From Streptomyces spororaveus (GTDB lineage Bacteria; Actinomycetota; Actinomycetes; Streptomycetales; Streptomycetaceae): 64,000 nt of DNA. The DNA lies in contig NZ_BNED01000005.1 in the NCBI RefSeq assembly GCF_016755875.1, positions 1 through 64,000 of the forward strand, written 5' to 3'. Positions within the stretch are counted from its first letter, which is position 1, and the number at the start of each line of letters is the position of its first letter. Both the position numbers and the translations under genes were made by a program. A model generated the notes under the pieces. That model worked only from the letters and a program-made list of their open reading frames with translations, searched no databases and had not been told where the DNA came from. Below, in pieces: positions 8,701 to 18,091 of this stretch.

Positions 8701-10763
8701 GCAGGCGTGCTCGTGTTGGCATGGGGTGCCGTAAGGGCGAGCGCAGTTACCCAGCTCGACCTTGCGTTTCTCGAAGTGCTCCTCGAACTCAGCCCACTCC
8801 TGCTTGGTGACCTCGCCGTATTCGATGGCCGGCCGCAGGGACCGGCGGTTGTTCAGGAAGTGCTGGTAGTGAGCGACGACGTCCTCGTTGAAGACCGCGA
8901 CGTATCCCTGAGTGGTCTGGAGATTGAGATGGCCGAGCAACGCAGCACCGATGTGGATGGGCAGTCCGCCGTTGACGATCTCGGTGGCGAAGAGCCGTCG
9001 GAAGTCGTGCGGGGTGAAGGTCAGTCCGGCGAAGGCTTTGTTCGTCTCGCCGATCTCTTGGCAGGTCCGGCGGAGCATGTTGAGCATGGTGCCGGTCGCC
9101 AGGACGCTGCGGATGGTGCCGACCTGTCGCTGGAAGAGGAAGGGCATGCGGTCTGACCAGCTCTTCTCGTGCCCGTCATAGCGGCTGACCAGCGGGATCG
9201 TCCGGCCGTCGCGGGTGTGGCGGCGGATGATCTGGGCCACGACGTGGAAGAGGTCGGCTGACATGGGGATGACTCGTTCGCGGTCGTTCTTCGACGGGGC
9301 GATCACTAGCAAGGCGATGATCTCGCCATTGGGTCGCTCGTATTGGCGAATGCTGAGGTGGGTGAGTTCTGACAGCTCTTCGATTCGGATGCCGCTGTGC
9401 CGCAGGACCTCAACCGCGGCCCACTCCCAGAACGCCGAGTCCTCAGCGAGGGTGATGTTGATCAGCTCACTGGTTTCTGCGTCATGGACGCGGACGGGGG
9501 GTTCGGCCTCGACCTTGACCAGCCCCTGGTCCTTCTTCGAGTTGCTGCGGCGGTAACGACGGCCGTCGTACTCGAAGGGCTCGCCCAGACTGACCTGCCG
9601 CCCGGCTTCGAGCAGCCCCAGGAGTCGTTCGTGGCGTTCTTCAACGTATTTCACCAGGTCAGGCAGCAACGGCTGCCGTTGCCGGGTGCGGTCGGCCATG
9701 CGCCGGTTAATCTCGCGACGACGCTTGGAGAACCCCTTCAGATCCTGGGGAGGGTGAGGTCGGCCTGTCCGGGGCAGATCTTCTCGATCTTCGACCAGAA
9801 GGTCCCTGCTAGCAGACGGGCCAGGCCGTCCCGGGTGATGTAGTCGGTATCAGCCTGCCGGCGGACGAGGTAGTCGGTAATCACCTGCCGGACGGCCTGG
9901 CTGCGGAGCGGGTAGCGGTCGACCATCTGCTCGGGGGTGAGCTGCCCGGTGTAGATGAACTTCCGCAGCGTGGAGGGGGTGCCGGGCGGAAAGTGTCCGA
10001 TCGAATGCAGGATCTCCCAGGCGCCCAGAGCCGCGAAGCGCGACTGATCACCCCTGGCCCCGTGTGTGACACCCAGACGTCGGCACTCCAGCGAGTAGTG
10101 CAGCAGGGCCTCTGGAGTGAGGTGCTCCAAGGCGATGCCCTGGGTGGTGAGCGCGCAAGCGACGTCGAACTTGATACGGATGCGGTAACTCAACCCCAGG
10201 TCAGGGCGGGCGTCGACGGCTGCATAAAACACGTCCAGGGCAGGATCGTGGCTGGCCGGCCCGAACCACTCGGGATAGTCGCTGAAGGCGTTCGCGCGGA
10301 ATCCACCGACCGAGGGCTGGATCACCCGCGCGCAGAACGCCAACTTTGCCGCCGGGGTCACGTCATGTCGGTCCTGGGCCCGGTCGGAGATGACGAAGGT
10401 CTTGACCGGCAGGGCCTTGTCACCGTCAAACGGGCTGGCCTCCCACTTCGCCTGCCAGTCAGCTCCGGGCAGGGTTTCCAGATGAGTGAACAGCAGCCGC
10501 AGGCCGCGGCGGCGCTTCTCGTAGGTGGAGTGGGTGCGACCCGGCACGATCTGCTCGACCAGCGAGCACAGATGCTGGATCGAGGCCTGGGTCAGATCGC
10601 CGAAGGGTGCTGGCGGGCTGTCCGGCCGAGGGGCCGGTGCGGCCTTAACCGCGGCATCCGGGAAGCGGGTGGCGACCGGCTCGTCGAAGTCCATGCCCCG
10701 AAACAGAGTCCGGCGATTGCGGGCGGTGTAGGTCGAGGCAAGGGTGCCCTGGACGTTAGCCAC
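8701..10763 (-). pseudogene. Large recombinase of outer transposon, main piece
   Basis: Two blocks of one tyrosine recombinase. The first (10763 to 9738) ends shortly after FWSKIEKICPGQADLTLP. The second (about 9737 to 8701) begins with KGFSKRRREINRRMADRTRQ. Compared with the inner copy, roughly 60 residues between them are missing and the frame changes, so there is an internal deletion near 9740. The second block has the catalytic Arg (HSGIRIEELSEL), Lys (APSKNDRERV), PHDFRRLFA, LLGHLN and Tyr (GYVAVF), and ends at HEHAC where the inner transposon enters. Its tail is at 3576-3829. The gene start overlaps the small recombinase stop. Confidence 0.75.
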
Positions 10764-11936
10764 CGAACACCGCCCGGACGTCAGCGGGGTCGTAGCCCGG
10801 AGCGAAGGACCGCTCGACGCGCGGCCGGTTGTAGTGCTCTTGGAGCTTGTCGAAGAGATCCTCGACGCGGGTCGTTAGGTAGATGCCTGTCGTGGCCAAG
10901 GCGGTGTGTCGCATGATCGCGCGTACTTCCGAGAGAGTCAGGTGGGGGTCGTTGGCCATCCGCTGAGCAGCGGTGTGCCGGAGGTCGTGGAGGGTCCAGT
11001 TGGTACCGAGCTGGGCGTTCGCCCTCTGGAGGGTGCGACGCATCGCCCAGTAGGTCAGGGGCCTCTCGGCGCCGTGACGAGTCCGCCACACCGGCTCATC
11101 GGCGGCGGGAACGCCAGCCTCGTCGAGGTAGGCGGCCAGCAGCAGGAAGCCCTGTGGGCTGGCGGGGACCGGCTCGCGAAGATTGGTGCCCTTGGTGATG
11201 ACGTGCAGTTGCTGGCCGGACCAGTCGATGTCGCCCATGGTGATTCCGAGCAGTTCGCTGGCGCGGGCTCCGCTGGAGACGTAGAGCTGGAGCAGGGCTC
11301 GGTCACGGTCGTGGTTCATGGCCGCGAACAGCTCGTCCCACATCGTGTCGGGGATCGCCCGCGGCTGCTTCTGTGAGGTCCGCTGCCGCAGTCGGCCCCG
11401 GCGGTGCAACGGCGTCGGTTCGTCCGGGCTTCGATGGGCCAGGGCCCGTCGGCGCTGCACCGATTCCGGAACCGGGTTGGCCACCGGGCCGCGGCCGTAG
11501 TGCCGGTGGAAGGCGTAGAAGCCTTGATCGTGCTCGGGGCGTATCCAGCCTTCAGGTACTGCTTGCCGGTGCGGGTGTTCACCGACCCGGGCGGTGGGGC
11601 GGACGGATTGCTGCGGTGACGCTGCGGGTTCTTCGCCGTCCGGAGCCAGCCGACCATGGCGGCGGCGTCCGCCTCGGTGGCCTCCTCCCAGTCGACGTCC
11701 AGCAGCCACAGCAGCCGGAACCAACGCAGCAGATCGTAGGCGTAGCTGCGGCAGGTGGCCGGGCTGTTGTCACCGAGGGCGAGATCCTTGAGGTACGACT
11801 CGGCTGGGGCGACCAGGACGCCGGCAGCATCGACCACGGCGTACGGCGGGAACTTGCGAAGCAGGTGGACCACCAAACCGATACGGGGCACGTCGTGACG
11901 TCCCTCGATCAGTTCGCGTCGCAGGTCCTTGGGCAA
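10756..11936 (-). pseudogene. Small tyrosine recombinase of outer transposon, frameshifted
   Basis: Translation from TTG 11936 (AAGGAG 6 bases upstream) gives a good N-terminus with CRSYAYDLLRWFRLL up to YAPSTIK near 11525. The next conserved stretch, GFYAFHRHYGRGPV, is in another frame. Against the inner copy about seven codons are missing here, so a short deletion broke the gene. The catalytic half is well kept: SSGARASELLG (Arg), ITKGTNLREPV (Lys), HDLRHTAAQRM, MRHTALATTGIY. Here MRHTA replaces the usual LGHxx, yet the His and Tyr remain. Confidence 0.75.
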
Positions 11937-11985
11937 TGGGGCTCCTTGGCGGGTTTGTCGTTGTCCCGCTCAACGACCCAACCGA

Positions 11986-11996
11986 GTGCAGTTAAC
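11986..11996 (-). repeat. Outer transposon, recombinase-side end motif
   Basis: GTTAACTGCAC on the minus strand, about 4 bases inside the junction with the Mrr piece and about 50 bases before the recombinase start. It matches GTTGACTGAAC at the same place in the inner element. Confidence 0.6.
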
Positions 11997-12000
11997 AGAC

Positions 12001-12330
12001 CAACGCCGGCCATAGGGGTCGGTGGCTTTGACGTCGGCGCCGTTGTCACCGCGGCCACCGACCTGTCGCGCATCCGTGCAGCCGTCGCGACGCATCAGGT
12101 CCCGCACCGCAAACTCGAAATGGCAGTGGGGGGATCCGGGCGTGCAGGGCGGATCGGCGCCAGTTCTGGTGGGCATAGGAGTCGCTTCGCCTGGGTCCGC
12201 TCTCCTCGCCCCGGGCTGGCGGCGTGACGGCAAGTCCGGGGGCCAGGGGCGGTGAGCCGCAGCCACCCCTTCCGGGTGCCCGAGGCACCACCAGAACACC
12301 CCAGTGATCTTGTGTCGGCCACTCACCGCA
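12001..12330 (-). pseudogene. Mrr-like restriction endonuclease, N-terminal piece
   Basis: The clear part is FEFAVRDLMRRDGC, then a GGRGDNGADVKATDPYGRRW block, which carries the first catalytic Asp of the PD-(D/E)xK nuclease. After RRW the frame runs into transposon sequence and stops at 11970. Upstream of FEFAVRD the reading frame changes around CCCCCCACTGCC (about 12125), and a hydrophobic N-terminal region seems to be spread over other frames, so this half is decayed too. The 5' limit is approximate. The catalytic Q-x-K half is at 2346-2626. Confidence 0.6.
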
Positions 12331-13468
12331 CCGGTCGTACGTCTCCCATCACTCACTCGTATGCGGATGTGGACACGCCCACGATCAATTCTTTTCTCGA
12401 CCGCGCATCCGACGCGTCCGTGTGACCGGGCCACCCCCGAGCAGCCCGGCCCCTGGCCTGCGGATGGGAATCGGGAGCGCGTAGCCCCCGTGCAGAAGCC
12501 CGCAGCCTCTTCGGCCTGATCAGATACGCCGCCGACCCAAGCCAGATCGCCCTCGACGACCACACCGAACTCATCGCCGACATCCAGATGCTGTACGCCG
12601 AAGCATGCCCAGCCGCCCCTCGCGCGCTCAGCGACATCGCACCGAGCGAGACTCCCCGCGGACGCAGGCGGGTCGTCCTCGAGTAGCGACCGATCCCCCG
12701 GGACGGCGGCTGCAAGTCGGCCCAGACGGCACACTTGGAGGAGGCCCGGCTCTCGGTCGACCAGATCCACGTCGCGCCACTCAGACTCAGGGACCAGAGC
12801 CACGGGTTTCTGGTCAGGAAGGTGCGGCCCTCGTGCTCCGGCCGACCAGCTGCGTGAGCAGCTCGATAGCCGGTGCGGGGCGGGACAGCCCGGTGGTACT
12901 GCCCCCAGAGCGCTCTGGGCACCGGGCCTGACCCGTACACCCATGCCGGCACGAGCTGCCCCGACCCTATCCGCAGCGGCCCCACCAGAAGCGGGTTCTC
13001 CCAAACAGGAGATTAAGAGCCTCGCCGAAGTCAGTGTCGTTTGCACAGTCGGCGGAACAGCGCCTCGCACCACGGAGGGGAACGGGCGTGGCGGGCTGAA
13101 AGGGCGACGCCCGACCTCGGAAGCCCTCACGTTGATGACGGCCGGGTCCGGGGTCAGCAGGCCGTTGGGAACGACGACGTCGGTCCTCTCGATACCGCGG
13201 CGCCGGAGCCAACCTCTGCTGCGGTCTGCTCCAGCAGGTTGTGCAGACGGTGCGACGCGTTGAACCCCCCGACCGTAGGGTCCGCAGGGCACGCATGACC
13301 GCACGACGGCCGCAGCGGTGGCGGCCGCGATGCCCTGGCCCTACCGCGCCCCCGGGGCCCGTGCCCTCTACTCCGATGGCGGCGGGTCCGGCACCCTGCT
13401 GCCGGGGCGAGCTGGAGGGGGCAGGCCGTGGCGATCCGTGCGGTGCACGAGCAGTGGGGCGCGCGGCG
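12331..13468. other. Degraded region with gene fragments
   Basis: No intact gene is seen. On the plus strand a frame ending at the TAG near 12687 reads LFGLIRYAADPSQIALDDHTE and looks like the C-terminus of a lost protein of unknown family. On the minus strand between about 13300 and 12970, short pieces in two frames (RLHNLLEQTAAE, then VVVPNGLLTPDPAVINVRASEV) resemble the middle of a Uma2-type PD-(D/E)xK endonuclease. Long open frames on both strands here have the Arg/Pro/Gly-rich make-up of shadows. Confidence 0.35.
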
Positions 13469-13795
13469 TCAGATGACCGGGGGTCGGCCCAGCCTGGTCA
13501 TCCGCCCCACGGTCCGCCACCGCATGGGCTGCCTTGGCGGGCACGGCACCCGTACGCCTTCGAAGAAGCCGGCCCACCAGGCTGCCAGACCGGACAGCGG
13601 GGGTCGCTGCGCGATCGTGTAGGCGGCCCAGGTTGAGAGGTAGACCGGGACCAGGACGGCGGGCAGGTGCCGCTTGGCCAGCCAGACCCGGTTCCGGCCG
13701 GTGTTGCGGTAGTAGACCGCGTGCCGGGACGCCTCGGTGCGGGGGTGCTGGAGCACCATGTCCGCCCGGTAGTCGATCTCCCAGCCGGCGTCTAG
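13469..13795 (-). pseudogene. Glycosyltransferase family 2, C-terminal remnant
   Basis: The frame from LDAGWEIDYRADMVLQHPRT at the IS edge to the stop at 13469 matches the end of actinobacterial GT2 enzymes: the AVYYRNTGRNRVWLAKRHLP block, a membrane-like VPVYLSTWAAYTIA segment, and the WRTVGRMTRLGRPPVI end. The N-terminal catalytic domain is missing. On the far side of the IS (after 14711) the matching frame hits a stop at once and shows no GT2 sequence, so the IS did not simply interrupt the gene; the rest was deleted or moved. Confidence 0.7.
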
Positions 13796-14707
13796 AGCGT
13801 GTCTCTTTGATGGGTTGGTCAGTTGATCGGATGTGTCTGTCCGATTAGTGATCACTGATGCGATGTGGGGCCGGATCGAGCCGCTGATGCCGGCCGATCC
13901 GGTCCGCGGCCGGCGGTGGGCCGACCACCGCCGCACCCTTGAGGCCATCGCTTGGAAGTACCGCACGAGCTCGCCCTGGCGGGACCTGCCCGACGAGCTC
14001 GGGTCGTTCCAGACCGCTCACAAACGACTGCTCAGATGGGCCGTCGACGGCACCTGGGAGAAAATCCTCGCCTCCGTCCTGGCAGCGGCGGACGCCGACG
14101 ACGACATCGACTGGACCGTGTCAGTGGACTCCACGGTCGTCCGGGCCCACCAGCACGCGGCCGGCGCACGCAAAAGGGGGCGGCCCGCTCCGGCGAGCCC
14201 TCCGATCACGCGCTCGGACGCTCACGCGGCGGGCTGAGCACCAAGGTTCACCTGGCCGCGGACGGTGGGGCACGGCCGCTGGCATTCACCGTCACCGCAG
14301 GCCAGGCCGGTGACGCACCCGCCTTCGAGACGGTGACGGCCCGCATCCGGGTGCCCCGCCGAGGCACGGGCAGGCCGCGGACCCGCCCCTTCGTCGTTCT
14401 GGCCGACCGGGCCTACTCCTCCCGAGCCATCCGCAGCCACCTGCGACGCCGGGGCATCCGCGCGGTCATCCCGCAGCCGTCCGACCAGATCGGCCACCGC
14501 CTGCGGCGAGGCCACCGAGGCGGCCGCCCGCCTGGCTTTGACCGAGAGGTCTACAAGCAGCGGAACACGGTCGAACGCTGCATCAACCGGCTCAAGCAGT
14601 GGCGCGGCCTGGCCACACGAACCGACAAGCTCGCCATCGCCTACCAGGCCGCACTCCACCTCGCCGGCATCCTCATCTGGACCCGACGCTGACCAAAGAG
14701 ACAGAAC
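13796..14707 (+). mobile_element. IS5-family insertion sequence
   Basis: The element is 912 bases long. Ends are AGCGTGTCTCTTTG (13796-13809) and, on the other strand, GTTCTGTCTCTTTG (14707-14694), sharing TGTCTCTTTG. CTAG flanks it on both sides (13792-13795 and 14708-14711), consistent with the CTAG/TA target of the IS427 group of IS5. Inside are two overlapping transposase frames. Confidence 0.85.
13833..14692 (+). CDS. IS5-family transposase (two overlapping frames)
   Basis: Frame 1 (13833-14237) holds the N-terminal DUF4096-like domain (ITDAMWGRIEPLMP, WRDLPDELGSF) and the first catalytic Asp in VSVDSTVVRAHQHA. Frame 2 continues from about 14175 to the TGA at 14692, with the second Asp in VVLADRAYSS and the Glu in NTVERCINRLKQWRGLATR. 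The shift occurs at or near AAAAGGGGG (about 14170), a slippery run; IS427-group elements make their DDE transposase by programmed frameshifting, so this is probably functional and not a defect. Confidence 0.85.
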
Positions 14708-14787
14708 CTAGCGCGCTCAGTCACACCCGCCGCAACCGGTGCGTCGCTCGCTCGCAGAAATAATCGAACACATGTTTCACTTGGGGT

Positions 14788-15084
14788 GTGAGACCACCGT
14801 TCCGCTTCCCCGAGTTCCCCGAGGACCTGATCACGCTCCAACGGGCGTGGCAGCAGACCTACGCCGACCTCGCCCAAGCCCCCGCCGGGGCCGGGACGAC
14901 CGCGCTGCGGCGCCGGCTGATCACCCTCTCGGGGACCCTGTGCACCCATCCCCACTGGGCGCCCCCCACCGCCTGGCGAGCCGGCGGCGTCGAGCTGCGG
15001 CGAGCCGCCCGCATCCGCACCTCCGCACCGTCGGACGGCGACGGCGGCGGCATACCCGTCAGTCGTCGCGTGCCACGGACCTGA
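14788..15084 (+). CDS. Small hypothetical protein, 98 aa
   Basis: Starts at GTG 14788, with a G-rich stretch directly upstream. It reads MRPPFRFPEFPEDLITLQRAW, then TTALRRRLITLSGTLCTHPHW, a helical protein with a basic C-terminus. Similar short proteins are common in Streptomyces but I know no function. It converges with the STAND-TPR gene and their 3' ends overlap by 26 bases. It is 80 bases from the IS edge, so its natural promoter may have been changed by the insertion. Confidence 0.55.
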   Translation: MRPPFRFPEFPEDLITLQRAWQQTYADLAQAPAGAGTTALRRRLITLSGTLCTHPHWAPPTAWRAGGVELRRAARIRTSAPSDGDGGGIPVSRRVPRT

Positions 15085-17176
15085 TCCTGTTGGTGATCAG
15101 CCGCCACGGTCGCCGCCCCCGCCAGTAAGCGATGTCGTCCCGCGTGCCGAGAGCGTCGGGATGATCGGGCCCCAGTACGCGTTCCAGATCCGCGAGCAGG
15201 TCTTTGAAGGCCCGGGAGGAAGCTTCCCGATCGCCCGCCCTCCCCTGCCAGTACGCGAGGTTGCCCCGGGTGGAGAGCGCTGCGGGGTGGTCGGGCCCCA
15301 GTACGCGCTCCAGGTCCGTCAGCAGCTCCTCGAACGCGGTGGCCGCTCCCGTGGTGTCACCCGCCTCACCTCGCCACGAGGCGATGTTGCTCCGGGTACA
15401 GAGGGTGTCGGCGTGATCGGGCCCCAGTACGCGCTCCAGATCCGTCAGCAGCTCCTCGAAGGCGGTGGCGGCCCCCGCCGCATCCCCTGCCTCCCCTCGC
15501 CAGGAGGCGAGGTTGCCACGGGTGCAGAGGGTGTCGGGGTGATCGGGTCCCAGCACCCGAAGCCGGTCCGCGAGCAGCTCCTCGAACGCCGTGGCCGCTC
15601 CCGCAGCGTCCCCCGTCTCCCCCCGCAAGAAGGCGAGGTTGCCCCTGGTGATCAGGGTGTCGGGGTCGTCAGGTCCGAGCACCCGAAGCCGGTCCGCGAG
15701 CAGTTCCTCGAACGCCGTCGCGGCGCCCGCCGTGTCACCGGCCTCCCCCCGCCAGTAGGCGAGTTTGCCCCGAGCCACCAGGGTGCCGGGGTGGTCGGGC
15801 CCTACTGCGCGCTCCAGATCTTTGTGCAGCTCCTCGAATGCCGTGGCGGCCTCCGCCGCGTCCCCGGCCGCCCCCTGCCACGATCCGAGGTGGCTCCGGG
15901 CGGTGAGGGCGTCGAGATGGTCGGGGCCCAGCTTCTCCCGGGCGGCATCGGCCACGCGGCGAATGTGGTCAAGCGCGGCGGCGACCTGGCCGGCCTCGCC
16001 GAGGCTCAAACCGTTGCGGAGGAGAACGGGGTGGGCATCGGGCCGGTAGAGGGCGTCCTCGGAGTGGAGGGTGAGCGCCTCGGTGCCGGCGCGCAGGGCC
16101 TGGACGAGGGTGGTGTCGCGTTCTATGTCGGGCCAGGTGGCCATGAGGGCGTCGGCGGCGGTTCGTGCGAGCCGGTCGTGCTGCTCCGCGGGCAGGAGGT
16201 CGCGGATGGCACGTTGGAGGAGCTGGTGCACGCGGACCGTGTGGTGCGGACTGTCGGGCGCGTGGTCGATCAGGCTGAGGCGGTGCAGCGCACGCAAAGC
16301 CTGGGTCGCGTCCCAGACCGTAACCTCTGCGGCGTCCGTCCGCCCCGGGACGGCACCCCGGTACCGGGCGAGGTGGCCCAGGGCCGGGGGGCTGGTCAGG
16401 ACGGCGCCGGGGATGCCGTTGGGGTCGAGCATCGAGGCGAGCTGCAGCATGGGCCGGGCGAGCCGGGCCGGTGGGAGGCGGTCGGCGCACTCGATGGACA
16501 GGGACCAAGCGGCGGCGACGGTGGTGGCCTGGTCGTCGGGCAGCCCGGACGGGTCGGGCAGGGCGTCGGAAAGGGTGCGGGCGCGGTCGGACAGCCGGTG
16601 TCGATAGGTGGCACAGTCCACGTCGACGTCGGTGAGGTAGGCGACTGCTTGGGACAGCGCCAGGGGCAGGTGGCCGAGGTCGTCGGCGAGGCCGAGGAGT
16701 TCGTCGGCGGGCTCGTGGCGGTCGTGCGCGGCAAGGGCCGTGGTGAGGTAGGCGACAGCCTCGTCCTCTGTGAACAGACCCATCGGTACCAGGCGTCGGT
16801 CGTGCCCGATCAGCGCGGCGTCGCGGCGGCGGGTGGTGATCAGGGTGCGACCGTGAGGGCTGGCGGGGGGCCACAGGTTCCGCAGGTCGGCGGGATCTGC
16901 AAGGTCGTCCAACACGACCAGCCAACGGCGCGCCGCGGTGGGCTTGGGCTCCAGCCAGGCCAGGAACGAGCAGGCGGCGGACTCCGGGCTGGCGGGGTCC
17001 GCGCCGAGGATCTCGGCCGCGGCCTGCGCGTAGCCGGTGACGACCGCGTCGCGGGTGGCTGCCGTGACCCATACCAGCAGGTCCAGCCGAGCCGTCTGCC
17101 AGAGAGTGCGGGCATGGTGGGCAGCGAGCTGGGTCTTACCGACTCCACCGAGGCCGACCAACACCTGGTAGGGCAA
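15059..17176 (-). CDS. NB-ARC/STAND NTPase with TPR repeats
   Basis: The P-loop is GLGGVGKTQ near the start, with Walker B RWLVVLDDLADP at about residue 85 and PHGRTLITTRRRD following, as in NB-ARC proteins. After a winged-helix region the C-terminal 270 residues are seven 42-residue TPR units marked by GPDHPDTL-like motifs; units 2-6 are nearly identical. STAND proteins act as switches that assemble when a sensor (here TPR) meets its trigger. The only start codon in frame is TTG 17176, yet homologous sequence (VSWPHQVGVLPREAECFQDR) continues upstream in the same frame to about 17430 without ATG or GTG. The N-terminus may therefore be damaged or joined to the preceding gene by a frameshift. 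Confidence 0.75.
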   Translation of the reverse strand: MPYQVLVGLGGVGKTQLAAHHARTLWQTARLDLLVWVTAATRDAVVTGYAQAAAEILGADPASPESAACSFLAWLEPKPTAARRWLVVLDDLADPADLRNLWPPASPHGRTLITTRRRDAALIGHDRRLVPMGLFTEDEAVAYLTTALAAHDRHEPADELLGLADDLGHLPLALSQAVAYLTDVDVDCATYRHRLSDRARTLSDALPDPSGLPDDQATTVAAAWSLSIECADRLPPARLARPMLQLASMLDPNGIPGAVLTSPPALGHLARYRGAVPGRTDAAEVTVWDATQALRALHRLSLIDHAPDSPHHTVRVHQLLQRAIRDLLPAEQHDRLARTAADALMATWPDIERDTTLVQALRAGTEALTLHSEDALYRPDAHPVLLRNGLSLGEAGQVAAALDHIRRVADAAREKLGPDHLDALTARSHLGSWQGAAGDAAEAATAFEELHKDLERAVGPDHPGTLVARGKLAYWRGEAGDTAGAATAFEELLADRLRVLGPDDPDTLITRGNLAFLRGETGDAAGAATAFEELLADRLRVLGPDHPDTLCTRGNLASWRGEAGDAAGAATAFEELLTDLERVLGPDHADTLCTRSNIASWRGEAGDTTGAATAFEELLTDLERVLGPDHPAALSTRGNLAYWQGRAGDREASSRAFKDLLADLERVLGPDHPDALGTRDDIAYWRGRRPWRLITNRIRSVARDD

Positions 17177-17436
17177 CCCGGCTCCGCCGGTCCCGCACCC
17201 GCCCGCCGACCCCGCGCTCAGTTTTCCGGCGGTGGCACGGTCCTGGAAGCACTCTGCTTCCCTGGGCAGGACGCCGACCTGGTGCGGCCAGCTGACAGGG
17301 GGACGCGGTGCCGCGTGGAACTCGACCTTGCCGGCCCGGCCGACAGCAAGACTGTGGTCGCTGGCCGCGATGCCCCCTGGTGGGCAAAGGGAGTTCGACG
17401 CCGGGTGGGAGAGCCGGCCGGAGCTCTCCGATCCGC

Positions 17437-17913
17437 CTACTCCTCGGGCGGATCCGGCGTCGGAGGGGGGCCGACATACGCACCCCCGTCGATGACACCG
17501 GCTGCGATCGAACCGTGCTCGGCACGGATGTCCACGTTGCCGCCGGCAGCCAGCCCGCCCGACGCTGCCGTCACCCGGACCTCCGGAGTGTGATCGGTCA
17601 ACAGGGCGCGCAGCCCGTCGGCCGCCTCACCGCGTTCTCCCTCGTCCAGGTTCTCCAGCACGGCCTCGATACGGGCCTGCCAGGAGGCTTCCTGGCTGAT
17701 GCGCGCACGCTCGGCCTGGGCCGGGTCCGCCGTCCGCAGCGCCGTTGCGGTCTGATCCAGCCGCTCCAGCTCTGCCCGCTCCCGGGCGGCGTCACCACGC
17801 CCGAACCAGTGCGCAATCGCCTGCCTGAACCCGGCCCACGCCTCGGTGCCGGCAGCCTGCACCACGGCGGTACCGCCCGCCATTGCGAGGGCAGCCAGCG
17901 TGTCCACCAGCAT
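17437..17913 (-). CDS. STAND-TPR partner protein, 158 aa
   Basis: ATG 17913 follows GGTGAGGAGG, a very strong ribosome site. The protein begins with a hydrophobic helix (LVDTLAALAMAGGTAVVQAAG), continues with an acidic-basic helical region that may be coiled coil, and ends with a Gly-rich segment (GGLAAGGNVDIRAEHGS) and a proline-rich tail. In Streptomyces such small proteins often precede NB-ARC/TPR genes. Here the next gene's homologous sequence begins right at this stop in another frame, so the two may form one operon or once have been one protein. Function is unknown. Confidence 0.7.
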   Translation of the reverse strand: MLVDTLAALAMAGGTAVVQAAGTEAWAGFRQAIAHWFGRGDAARERAELERLDQTATALRTADPAQAERARISQEASWQARIEAVLENLDEGERGEAADGLRALLTDHTPEVRVTAASGGLAAGGNVDIRAEHGSIAAGVIDGGAYVGPPPTPDPPEE

Positions 17914-18091
17914 GTTCGGCCTCCTCACCTGGACGGCCTCCCTTAAAACCGTAACGCCGTACCGGGTGCCTCGCAGAGGTCCACACCCCGAGGAAGGCGG
18001 CCCGGAAAGCGGCCTTGGGCGGCGGCCTCGAGTTCGTGCCAGACCGTGCCGAGGGCCTCCGGGGCACGACGCCTCCCTCCGCACCGTCCTG

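Larger units (their letters stand above)
2627..12000 (-). mobile_element. Outer transposon: two tyrosine recombinases plus barstar-like cargo
   Basis: The limits come from the split Mrr gene: deleting this segment restores that frame, allowing for a shared CC at the joint. The recombinase-side end (near 12000) reads GTTAACTGCAC on the minus strand, and the far end (2627) reads TTCTCTGCAC on the plus strand, so both ends share CTGCAC in inverted orientation. Order from the right end: small recombinase (11936-10756), large recombinase (10763-8701 plus 3829-3576), and a convergent cargo gene (2768-3586). The large gene is interrupted by the inner transposon. All its recombinase genes are broken, so it cannot now move by itself. 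The layout is reminiscent of the Tn554 family (tnpA, tnpB, cargo), but family assignment is inference. Confidence 0.7.

Noticed and set aside
11970..13304. 444-residue frame on the minus strand
   Set aside because: Only its end (Mrr motif) and a short Uma2-like part look real; the whole has no single-family character, so it was split into remnants.
13833..14692. Calling the IS transposase a pseudogene
   Set aside because: The frame change sits on a slippery run where IS427-group elements use programmed frameshifting.
15161..17593. 810-residue open frame on the plus strand
   Set aside because: It is the antisense of the STAND-TPR gene and merely mirrors its repeats; no start signal and poor composition.
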